DNA of 5,819 bases from the NCBI GenBank assembly GCA_027310975.1, contig DAICZV010000030.1:1988-7806 (forward strand), written 5' to 3'. The DNA comes from a bacterium. Its GTDB lineage: Bacteria > Patescibacteriota > Minisyncoccia > UBA6257 > GWB1-50-10. A program made the translations under genes and the position numbers. This document shows positions 1 through 5,114 of this stretch, piece after piece (position 1 is the first letter of the stretch; each line of letters begins with the position of its first letter). Under the pieces are notes generated by a model. The model ran no database searches. It saw only the letters and a program-made list of their open reading frames with translations, and was not told the DNA's origin.

Positions 1-857
1 GGCAGTCCATTCAGGGCGATACCCGCACCATTTCGCGGGAGCTCTTTGACGGCGTGGTCCTGGAAGAGGTCCGGAAGGTGGTGAACTTCGCCGTGAGCCG
101 CTGGGGCGAAGGGCCGGCGGGCGTTCTGCTCGTCGCGCCGAACTTTGAAGCCGAGATCTCCAAGCTCCTCGCCGCGAACTTCAACTTAAAGGCGGTGCCT
201 TTCACTTCGCCGGCGGGCGGCCTTGCGCCGAATTTTTATGCTGCTTTGGGAGGCGCCGCGCGGAGCCGGCAGAAAACGAACGACGGGCCTTTTGCGGAGA
301 TAAACGTCGGCGGTGAAGATTCGTCCCGGGAGATGTCGCGGGACCAGGTTTTGAGTTTCATCGGGCTCTGGCGCAACATCATCGCCGGAGTTTTAGCCAT
401 CTTGCTCTTGGCCTTCATTTTGTCCGCCTCGTTCCTGGTTAGCCAGGCGAATTCGCTCGTGAGCCAAGCAAGCGACTTCAAGCCGCCTTTGGACCAGCAG
501 ACTCTGACGGATCTGGCCTCCAAAGCGCAAAGCTTCAACGCGCTCGTCGCCGGAGTGGCCGCGGCGAAACAGGGAGTCGTGCCGTGGTACGCCATCCTCA
601 ATTATTTAGTAAACCTCGCTCAAAAGAACCGGATAATCATTTCGGACGTAGATGTCACGAGTTTCACCGCGCCGGTCCAACTGGCGGCCTCAGCGCCGGA
701 CTACGCCACGCTCCTGCAGTTCAAGAACGCGCTTTCTTCCGACCCGAATTTTACGAACGTTGATCTGCCCCTCACCCAGGTCACGACTCTGGGCACCGGC
801 AACGTGAGCTTCAACGTCAGCTTCAGTTTTGCTCCCGCGGCAATGAACCTCCGGTAA
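1..857 (+). CDS. Type IV pilus PilM–PilN-like fusion protein, 3' part (partial at left edge)
   Basis: The frame is open to the left edge (first full codon at 3) and ends with TAA at 855-857. It leaves 284 visible residues, so the GTG at 54 is unlikely to be the real start. Visible residues 1-95 resemble the C-terminal end of the actin-like ATPase PilM: a helix with a LEEVRKVVNFA pattern, a hydrophobic strand (VLLVAPN), then NFYAALGGAAR at 77-87, like PilM's closing 'AALGLALR'. Next comes INVGG (100-104), a weak match to the INLLP motif at the N-terminus of PilN. A single membrane helix follows at about 126-146, then some 135 residues resembling the outer domain of PilN. In known systems PilM is cytoplasmic and binds the PilN N-terminal peptide; here the two seem to be one chain. 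Inference: inner-membrane alignment platform of a type IV pilus or competence machine. The 3' end overlaps pth by 35 bases, convergently. Confidence 0.72.
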   Translation, partial: QSIQGDTRTISRELFDGVVLEEVRKVVNFAVSRWGEGPAGVLLVAPNFEAEISKLLAANFNLKAVPFTSPAGGLAPNFYAALGGAARSRQKTNDGPFAEINVGGEDSSREMSRDQVLSFIGLWRNIIAGVLAILLLAFILSASFLVSQANSLVSQASDFKPPLDQQTLTDLASKAQSFNALVAGVAAAKQGVVPWYAILNYLVNLAQKNRIIISDVDVTSFTAPVQLAASAPDYATLLQFKNALSSDPNFTNVDLPLTQVTTLGTGNVSFNVSFSFAPAAMNLR

Positions 858-1368
858 GCCCAAGCTCTTCGCCGATATTTCCGAAGACCGCCTCCAGTCT
901 TTCCATCTCCGTTTTTCCTATCTTTTTTAAAACGAAGTCGCCGGCTTTAAGGCGCTTCTTTTCGTTCGGCGGGCGGATTCCAATGCGCGCCCGGAAAAAA
1001 TCTCCGGTTTTGAGCGCCGCAATGACGGAGGCGACGCCTTTGTGCCCGGCGCTGCCGCGGCCGAATTGAACCTTCAGTTCGCCCAAAGGCAGGTCGCTGT
1101 CGTCGTGTATAAGGAGAAGGTTCTCCGGTTTTAGCTTGAAGTATTTCAAGGCCTCCTTCGCGGCTGCGCCGCTTTCGTTCATGAAAACGGCGGGCGCGAC
1201 GAGGATTAGGCCGTTCGTTTTGGCATAACGGAAGTTCGGTTTGGTCCGCCAAGAGGCTCCGGAGGCGAGCGCCGCGACGGCCAACGCGCCGGCATTGTGG
1301 TAAGTGCGCTCGTAGGCCGGGTCTGGATTTCCGAGGCCGATGACGATTTGCACGTTCTCTATTGCCAT
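823..1368 (-). CDS. pth: Peptidyl-tRNA hydrolase (Pth)
   Basis: Pth cleaves the ester bond of peptidyl-tRNAs released by stalled ribosomes and so recycles tRNA in the cytoplasm. The 181-residue product has the family signature GLGNP (11-15) followed by TYHNAG with the catalytic His24 (equivalent to E. coli His20). FMNESG carries Asn64 (E. coli Asn68), and HDDSDLP carries Asp89 (E. coli Asp93). In the glycine-rich segment GSAGHKG the usual Asn (E. coli Asn114) is Lys110. The length is close to the usual 185-195. An upstream in-frame TTG at 1389 would add seven residues. I prefer the ATG at 1368-1366 because an A/G-rich AAAGAAGAA precedes it, the protein then starts near the first β-strand, and a candidate –10 box would exclude the TTG from the transcript. 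The gene is divergent from lepB, and its last 35 bases overlap the end of the pilus gene. Confidence 0.95.
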   Translation of the reverse strand: MAIENVQIVIGLGNPDPAYERTYHNAGALAVAALASGASWRTKPNFRYAKTNGLILVAPAVFMNESGAAAKEALKYFKLKPENLLLIHDDSDLPLGELKVQFGRGSAGHKGVASVIAALKTGDFFRARIGIRPPNEKKRLKAGDFVLKKIGKTEMERLEAVFGNIGEELGLTGGSLPREQN

Positions 1369-1388
1369 AAGTTCTTCTTTTCCATACA

Positions 1389-1418
1389 ATTATCCCATAA
1401 AACCAGCGGCGATGCGAA
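1389..1418 (-). promoter_or_regulatory. Candidate promoter for pth
   Basis: Read on the minus strand, GATAAT (plus positions 1394-1389) matches TATAAT at five of six bases. TTCGCA (1418-1413) lies 18 bases upstream and matches TTGACA at four of six. Transcription would begin near 1382, giving a leader of about 14 bases before the ATG at 1368. It is a match by eye only, in an AT-rich stretch where chance matches are common. Confidence 0.35.
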
Positions 1419-1448
1419 TATAAAGTATCCCTATCGGCCCTTTTATGA

Positions 1449-1582
1449 ATCCCGCACCTTTTGAAGAGTTTCGTTCGTCAACTACAGCGTGGTAGAAAAT
1501 TGGATTTATGTTAAAAACAACGATTATGGATAATAATAGCTTCAAGGTCGTGAAACTGACCACTCTTTAAAAGGTGCGGGAT
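1449..1582. repeat. Long inverted repeat spanning the lepB leader; right arm covers its RBS and start
   Basis: The left arm at 1449-1469 (atcccgcacctttt then gaagagt) is the reverse complement of 1562-1582 (actcttt then aaaaggtgcgggat) at 20 of 21 positions. The single mismatch (G1463 against T1568) would be a G·U pair in RNA, so the helix could be continuous over 21 bp, enclosing 92 bases. The right arm contains the AAAAGGTG ribosome-binding segment and the first two bases of the lepB ATG (1581-1583). A second copy of AAACTCTT inside lepB (1588-1595) could pair with AAGAGTTT (1464-1471) as an alternative. Folding would hide the lepB start only if transcription begins upstream of 1449, whereas the best-looking –10 boxes lie inside the loop. 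No convincing target-site duplication flanks the element. Confidence 0.8.
1490..1534 (+). promoter_or_regulatory. Candidate –10 elements for the lepB operon
   Basis: Two possible –10 boxes lie in the AT-rich leader: TGGTAGAAA (1490-1498), an extended –10 with a four-of-six hexamer, and GATAAT (1529-1534), five of six. Neither has a good –35 at 16-18 bases. The first would give a leader of about 75 bases and the second about 40. In both cases the left arm of the surrounding inverted repeat would be absent from the transcript. Confidence 0.3.
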
Positions 1583-2120
1583 GAAGAAAACTCTTTGGTC
1601 TATTTTTGAGATGGTGGAGACGGTCGCGATCGCGGTCGTGGCGGTCTTCCTCGTCCGGACCTTCCTGGCCCAGCCGTTCCTCGTCTCCGGCTCCAGCATG
1701 GAACCGAACTTCAATAACGGCAATTATTTGCTGGTGGACGAGCTCACTTACCATTTGCGCGCTCCCGAGCGGGGCGAGGTCATCGTTTTTCGCTATCCCA
1801 AGGACACGAGCGTTTATTTCATCAAGCGGATAATCGGCTTGCCGGGAGAGACGGTGTCTATTACGGACGGCGTCGTGACCGTCACCGACCAGGGACAGAA
1901 GGAGGTGCTTAAAGAGCCCTATATCGCCGATCCGGGAACGTTCTCTGATTTTAAGGAGACCCTCGGTCCGGGCCAGTACTTCGTGATGGGAGACAACCGG
2001 AACGCGAGCTTTGATTCGCGGAGCTGGGGCCCGGTGCCTCAGAGCGACATCGTCGGCCTGGTCCGCCTCCGCCTCTGGCCTTTGAACGAGGCGATGGCCT
2101 TCGGCGCCCCAACCTATTAA
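1581..2120 (+). CDS. lepB: Signal peptidase I
   Basis: This membrane-anchored Ser/Lys protease removes signal peptides from exported proteins on the outer face of the cytoplasmic membrane. The 179-residue product has a short N-terminal tail (MKK) and one membrane helix at about residues 12-29. The catalytic boxes follow in order: SGSSMEP with nucleophile Ser39 before Met40; RGEVIVFRYP (64-73); FIKRIIGLPGE with general base Lys82; and MGDNR (136-140) followed by S143 and DSR (145-147). The size and single helix match the short Gram-positive-like type rather than the two-helix E. coli enzyme. The ATG at 1581 is preceded by AAAAGGTG with a 4-base gap to the start codon, slightly close. It is the first gene of the rightward run; hisS-like starts 7 bases after its stop. 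The inverted repeat over its start suggests possible translational control, which is inference. Confidence 0.96.
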   Translation: MKKTLWSIFEMVETVAIAVVAVFLVRTFLAQPFLVSGSSMEPNFNNGNYLLVDELTYHLRAPERGEVIVFRYPKDTSVYFIKRIIGLPGETVSITDGVVTVTDQGQKEVLKEPYIADPGTFSDFKETLGPGQYFVMGDNRNASFDSRSWGPVPQSDIVGLVRLRLWPLNEAMAFGAPTY

Positions 2121-2127
2121 AGGAATA

Positions 2128-3426
2128 ATGCCCAAAGACAAGAAACCCAAGGTTAAGACACCGGTTGAATGGAAGGTGCCGAAAGGAACGGCCGACATCC
2201 TGCCCAAAGAGCAGGAGGCCTGGCGTTTTTTTTGGCAGACTGGCCTCGGCGTGAGCGAACTGCACGATTTCTATTTTTTAGAGACCCCGCTTTTGGAGAC
2301 CGAGGAGCTCTTTGCCTCCGGTTTGGGCGATCATTACGCCGCTTTTGAAAAGATATTCTACTCGCTGAAGGACCGGGAAGGCGAGCGGCTGGTCCTGCGG
2401 TTCAACCCGCACGTGCCGGCCCTCCGGAGCTATCTCTGTAACCACTTGGCCTATTTTTCTTCGCCGCTCAAGGTCTATTCGTTTAACCCGGTGTTCCGCC
2501 AGGTGAAGCCGGAGCCGGGTTTTTCCCGTGAGTTTCGGGAATGGTCTTTTGACATCATCGGCGAGGCCGACCCGATCTACGACGGCGAGGTCATTCTGGC
2601 CGTCTACGACCTTCTGCGTTCCTTGAAGCTCAAAGGCTTGAAGCTTGTGATTAACAACGCCGGCTGCCGCGTCTGCCGGCCGGCCTTCAAGCAGAAGCTC
2701 AAGAATTATTACCGGCCGCTTAAGGAAGGTCTTTGCAAGGACTGCGTGCGCGATATAGAGGAAAATCCTTACGCCCTGGCGCGCTGCAAAGAGGAAAAAT
2801 GCGCCGCGCTCCGGGCGGCCGCCCCCATCGTCCTGGATTATCTTTGCCAGAATTGCAACAACCATTTCAAAGCGGTTCTGGAGCTTGTGGAGGACAACGG
2901 CATCGCTTACGCGCCCGACCCCCATCTTTTGCCCCTGAACGACTATTCCGACCGGACGACATTTGAATTCTTCGCGGCGGATTATCCTTTGCCCATTGCT
3001 TCGGGCGGCCGCTACGACTATCTTGCCGAGGCCTTGAAGGCGCGTCTCACGCCGGCAGTGGGCGGCGCGGTCGGCATGGAACGGGCGATAGAAGCGATGC
3101 GCCTCCAGGGCGTGGCGGCCCATCCGAAGACCAGGCCGCGGGTTTTCTTCGTCGTCCTGAGCGATCAGGCGAAAAAGGCGGCCTTGCGGCTCATGAACGA
3201 TCTGCGGGGGAGCGGCATCGCGGTCGTGGAGGTCGTCGGCAAGAAGACGTTGAAGGCCCAGCTGCGCATCGCGGACCGAATCGGCATCCGCCTCGCCCTC
3301 ATCCTCGGCCAAAAGGAGGTCTTTGAAGGGACTATCATGGTTCGGGACACGACGACGGGCGCGCAGGAAACCATCGTCGCCGAGCGTTTAGTGGAGGAGG
3401 TGAAGAAGAGATTGAACAGCAAATGA
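2128..3426 (+). CDS. Divergent histidyl-tRNA synthetase-like class II protein
   Basis: The 432-residue product has full HisRS architecture. It has an N-terminal KGTADILP (19-26), class II motif 2 with VFR (Arg124) and SREF (133-136), GGRYD (293-297), motif 3 GMER (Arg319), and a C-terminal anticodon-binding domain from about 337. Between the halves lie four cysteine pairs: C180/C183, C203/C206, C220/C225 and C240/C243. This resembles the cysteine-rich HisRS subtype and probably binds zinc. By-eye alignment to E. coli HisRS shows pocket changes: LRPEGT is LRFNPH (Glu83→Asn93, Thr85→His95), Gln127→Glu138, Glu131→Asp142, and RGLDYY is PLNDYS (Arg259→Pro269, Tyr264→Ser274). ATP-contacting arginines remain. 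It may be a paralogue with another substrate or role, or an unusual sole HisRS. HisZ is unlikely because the anticodon domain is present. AAAGGA lies just before the ATG. The 3' end overlaps the HIT gene by 4 bases. Confidence 0.85.
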   Translation: MPKDKKPKVKTPVEWKVPKGTADILPKEQEAWRFFWQTGLGVSELHDFYFLETPLLETEELFASGLGDHYAAFEKIFYSLKDREGERLVLRFNPHVPALRSYLCNHLAYFSSPLKVYSFNPVFRQVKPEPGFSREFREWSFDIIGEADPIYDGEVILAVYDLLRSLKLKGLKLVINNAGCRVCRPAFKQKLKNYYRPLKEGLCKDCVRDIEENPYALARCKEEKCAALRAAAPIVLDYLCQNCNNHFKAVLELVEDNGIAYAPDPHLLPLNDYSDRTTFEFFAADYPLPIASGGRYDYLAEALKARLTPAVGGAVGMERAIEAMRLQGVAAHPKTRPRVFFVVLSDQAKKAALRLMNDLRGSGIAVVEVVGKKTLKAQLRIADRIGIRLALILGQKEVFEGTIMVRDTTTGAQETIVAERLVEEVKKRLNSK

Positions 3427-3839
3427 ACGACTGCATTTTTTGCAGGATAATTAGCAAGGAAATTCCGGCGGAGGCCGTCTACGAAGACGACGCGGTCCTG
3501 GCCATCCTGGATGTGCACCCGCGCGCCTGGGGCCACGCGATGGTTTTGCCAAAGAAGCATTACCCGACTATATTGGAAGTACCGAGCGGGGAGCTTGGGG
3601 CCATCTTTGCCGCCGTGCAGAAAGTGACGGCCGCGGAGCAAAAGGCCTTAAAGCCGGACGGCTTCACGATCGGCGTGAACCACGGCGAGGTTTCCGGCCA
3701 ATCGGTTCCGCACTTGCACGTCCACATCCTGCCCCGGTTCCAGGGCGACGGCGGCGGGTCCATCCATTCGGTGGTGAACCAAGCGCCGAAGGCGGATCTG
3801 GAAGCAACCCGGAAAATGATAATCAACGAGTTGAAATAA
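3423..3839 (+). CDS. HIT (histidine triad) family hydrolase, Hint-like
   Basis: HIT/Hint proteins hydrolyse nucleoside monophosphates linked to amines or acyl groups, including aminoacyl-adenylates. The 138-residue protein has CIFCRII (4-10) with a CxxC pair often seen in bacterial Hint proteins. The mid-chain segment GHAMVLPKKHY (37-47) is typical, as is GVNHGEVSGQSVPHLHVHILPR, read in two parts (84-92 and 93-105). The triad is His97, His99 and His101; the middle one is the expected nucleophile. Its ATG lies inside the hisS-like stop (ATGA, 3423-3426), so translation is probably coupled. A GGAGGAGGTG at 3393-3402 ends 20 bases upstream, too far to be a normal ribosome binding site. Coupling to a synthetase-like gene suggests clean-up of an adenylate product, which is inference. 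The true substrate cannot be read from the sequence. Confidence 0.93.
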   Translation: MNDCIFCRIISKEIPAEAVYEDDAVLAILDVHPRAWGHAMVLPKKHYPTILEVPSGELGAIFAAVQKVTAAEQKALKPDGFTIGVNHGEVSGQSVPHLHVHILPRFQGDGGGSIHSVVNQAPKADLEATRKMIINELK

Positions 3840-3858
3840 AAGGGTCGAACAACAAAAT
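3831..3858 (+). promoter_or_regulatory. Weak candidate promoter for rpsU
   Basis: TTGAAA (3831-3836, five of six to TTGACA) is followed after 16 bases by CAAAAT (3853-3858, four of six to TATAAT). It would start a transcript with a leader of about 16 bases before rpsU. The –35 overlaps the last codons of the HIT gene. Read-through from the upstream operon is an equally good explanation. Confidence 0.25.
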
Positions 3859-3880
3859 TTAAGCATTTAAACATCAAATT

Positions 3881-4105
3881 ATGCCAATTGAGATAAGAAA
3901 AAGGAAAAACGAAAATTCCAACGCCTTCATCTACCGCTTTAACAAGCGCGTCCAGCAAAGCGGCGTCCTCAAAGAGGTGCGCAAGCGCCGGGCGAGCAAG
4001 CGGACGGAAAACAAGACGAAGCGGCGCAACCGTGCCCTTTACCGCATCGTGAAGCAGAAAGAGCTCGCGAAGCAGAAAAAGCAGGGTTACAAGGCCAAGA
4101 AGTAA
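3881..4105 (+). CDS. rpsU: 30S ribosomal protein bS21
   Basis: bS21 is a small basic protein of the 30S subunit that sits near the 3' end of 16S rRNA and the mRNA exit site. The 74-residue product starts MPIEIRKRKNEN, has the family core YRFNKRVQQSGVLKEVRKRR (residues 18-37), and ends in a Lys/Arg-rich tail (QKELAKQKKQGYKAKK). Its length is close to E. coli bS21 (71). The ATG at 3881 is fixed by the conserved MPIE start. The 41 bases before it are AT-rich and contain no Shine-Dalgarno-like GGAG or AGGA close to the start, unlike lepB or hisS-like. It lies 41 bases after the HIT gene and 94 bases before yqeY, the latter gap filled by an AT-rich repeat. Confidence 0.96.
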   Translation: MPIEIRKRKNENSNAFIYRFNKRVQQSGVLKEVRKRRASKRTENKTKRRNRALYRIVKQKELAKQKKQGYKAKK

Positions 4106-4199
4106 ATTTTCAATTTGCAATTTACAATTTTCAAATACGACGTTTGGAAATTGATTCATTGAAAATTCATTGGAAATTGAAAATTGAGAATTGGAAATT
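4106..4199. repeat. AT-rich intergenic repeat forming an imperfect hairpin
   Basis: The whole rpsU–yqeY gap is made of short related units. On the left they read as (G)CAATTT / CAATTTTCA; on the right as GGAAATTGA, GAAAATTCA, GGAAATTGA, AAATTGAGA and GGAAATT. The left block (4106-4136) is largely complementary to the right block (4158-4186), with TTGAAAAT-type cores at both ends of each arm and a loop at about 4137-4157. Such units resemble dispersed intergenic repeats I associate with Patescibacteria. There is no GC-rich stem plus T-tract, so it is not a standard intrinsic terminator. The last unit runs to the base before the yqeY ATG, so it supplies that gene's leader. Confidence 0.75.
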
Positions 4200-4664
4200 A
4201 TGGCTAACAATCTTTTAGCAAAGATAAAATCAGACACTATAGCTGCTATGAAGGGCCAGCTGGAACCCCAGTTGGGCACCTTGCGTTTGCTTTCGGCCGC
4301 TTTGCACAATCGCGAGATAGAAAAGAGGACCAAGGGCGAGGCGAGCGAGCTTTCGGACGATGACGTCTTGGACGTCATCCGCCGCGAAGTGAAGAAGCGT
4401 CGCGAGGCGATAGAGCTTTATGAAAAAGGGAACCGCCGGGATTTGGCGGACAAGGAATCCGGCGAGCTCAAAGTCCTCGGGGAATATCTGCCGCCCTCGC
4501 TCGCTCCGGAAGAGGTCAAGAAGATAGTGGCCGAGGCGATCGCCGAGGTAAAGCCCTCGGGGCCGAAAGACTTCGGCAAGGTGATGGGCGCGGCGATGAA
4601 AAAAGCCGCCGGACGGGCGGAATCAAGCGCCATCTCATCCGCCGTGAAAGAGGCGCTCGGCTAG
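4200..4664 (+). CDS. yqeY: GatB/YqeY domain protein (YqeY)
   Basis: The 154-residue protein consists of one all-helical GatB/YqeY domain, the fold also found at the C-terminus of GatB, where it contacts tRNA. Characteristic stretches are LGTLRLLSAALHNREIEKR (26-44), VIRREVKKRREAIELYEKGN (59-78), EYLPPSLAPEEV (94-105) and DFGKVMGAAMKKA (124-136). The length matches stand-alone YqeY proteins (about 150). Free YqeY has no settled function; a tRNA-related role is inferred from the domain. An upstream TTG at 4191 would add MEI, but it lies in the repeat unit and the conserved protein begins at about MANN, so the ATG at 4200 is preferred. Only a weak GGA lies upstream. The ybeY ATG directly follows its TAG stop. 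Confidence 0.93.
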   Translation: MANNLLAKIKSDTIAAMKGQLEPQLGTLRLLSAALHNREIEKRTKGEASELSDDDVLDVIRREVKKRREAIELYEKGNRRDLADKESGELKVLGEYLPPSLAPEEVKKIVAEAIAEVKPSGPKDFGKVMGAAMKKAAGRAESSAISSAVKEALG

Positions 4665-5114
4665 ATGAGTGCGGCGCCCCTCGCTTCTAGCAATATGAAT
4701 TATGTTACCGTCACGGTTTTGGAAAAGCAGGACAAACCTTGGGAAAAACGTCTCAGGGTTTTTGGTTTACGGACGCTTCGGGCGGCCGGATTGAAGGACG
4801 CCGCGCTGGACATTTATGTCGCGGGAGACGCTTTAATGCGCGTTTTGAACCGGCAGTTCCGGCAGAAGGACAAGCCGACGAACGTATTAAGCTTCCGGGC
4901 TTCCGGATTTTTCCCCCGGCCGGACCTTCGGCAGGGGACCCAGTACCTCGGCGAGGTCTTCGTGAACCCGCGCTTCGCCAAGAAGCGCGGCGAGAACGTG
5001 GAACGCCTATTTATACACAGTTTTCTTCATCTTTTGGGATATACGCATGGCCGAAGTGGTGATAGAATGAAGATGGAAAAAAAAGAAAAATGGCTAATCT
5101 CATCACTGGATTAG
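4665..5114 (+). CDS. ybeY: Endoribonuclease YbeY (rRNA maturation factor)
   Basis: YbeY is a zinc-dependent RNase involved in 16S rRNA 3'-end maturation and ribosome quality control. The 149-residue product has the substrate-channel motif FRQKDKPTNVLSF (65-77, with conserved Arg66), YLGEVFVNP (94-102), and the metal-binding H-x3-H-x5-H as HSFLHLLGYTH (His118, His122, His128). Compared with the usual HGxLHLxGYDH, Gly is Ser119 and Asp is Thr127, but all three zinc ligands remain. I chose the ATG at 4665, abutting the yqeY stop, because AAAGAGG lies 11 bases upstream. The internal ATG at 4695 (MNYVTVTV) matches the family's usual N-terminus but has no visible ribosome binding site, so it remains an alternative. 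The last 25 bases overlap ftsA, and an A8 run lies at 5077-5084. Confidence 0.94.
   Translation: MSAAPLASSNMNYVTVTVLEKQDKPWEKRLRVFGLRTLRAAGLKDAALDIYVAGDALMRVLNRQFRQKDKPTNVLSFRASGFFPRPDLRQGTQYLGEVFVNPRFAKKRGENVERLFIHSFLHLLGYTHGRSGDRMKMEKKEKWLISSLD
5060..5068 (+). promoter_or_regulatory. Candidate extended –10 promoter for ftsA inside ybeY
   Basis: TGATAGAAT is an extended –10 (TGn followed by TAGAAT, five of six to TATAAT). It would start transcription near 5075, about 15 bases before the ftsA ATG. No good –35 lies at 16-18 bases, which extended –10 promoters can tolerate. It lies within the ybeY reading frame, whose last zinc-ligand codons are just upstream, so part of the match may be coding constraint. 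Confidence 0.35.

Noticed and set aside
1449..1582. MITE or insertion-sequence remnant bounded by 21-bp terminal inverted repeats
   Set aside because: The right arm coincides with the lepB start region, there is no convincing target-site duplication, and no transposase fragment lies inside. Not fully excluded.
2278..3312. Minus-strand open frame of 344 codons opposite the hisS-like gene
   Set aside because: It is a shadow of a GC-rich gene. The protein shows no motif, and the plus-strand frame carries the conserved synthetase motifs.
3393..3402. GGAGGAGGTG as the ribosome binding site of the HIT gene
   Set aside because: It ends 20 bases before the ATG, too far for normal initiation. It also encodes part of a VEEV stretch in the hisS-like frame, and start-stop overlap explains translation better.
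2128..3426. HisZ, the regulatory subunit of ATP phosphoribosyltransferase
   Set aside because: HisZ lacks the C-terminal anticodon-binding domain, which is clearly present here from about residue 337. No other his genes are nearby.
4106..4199. CRISPR array or intrinsic terminator in the AT-rich repeat
   Set aside because: Units are only 8-11 bases with no unique spacers, and there is no GC stem followed by a T-tract.
3560..4378. Long minus-strand open frame (272 codons) across HIT, rpsU and yqeY
   Set aside because: It lies opposite three clearly recognisable genes and crosses the AT-rich repeat, where it translates to low-complexity NSQFSISN-like sequence. No domain is recognisable.
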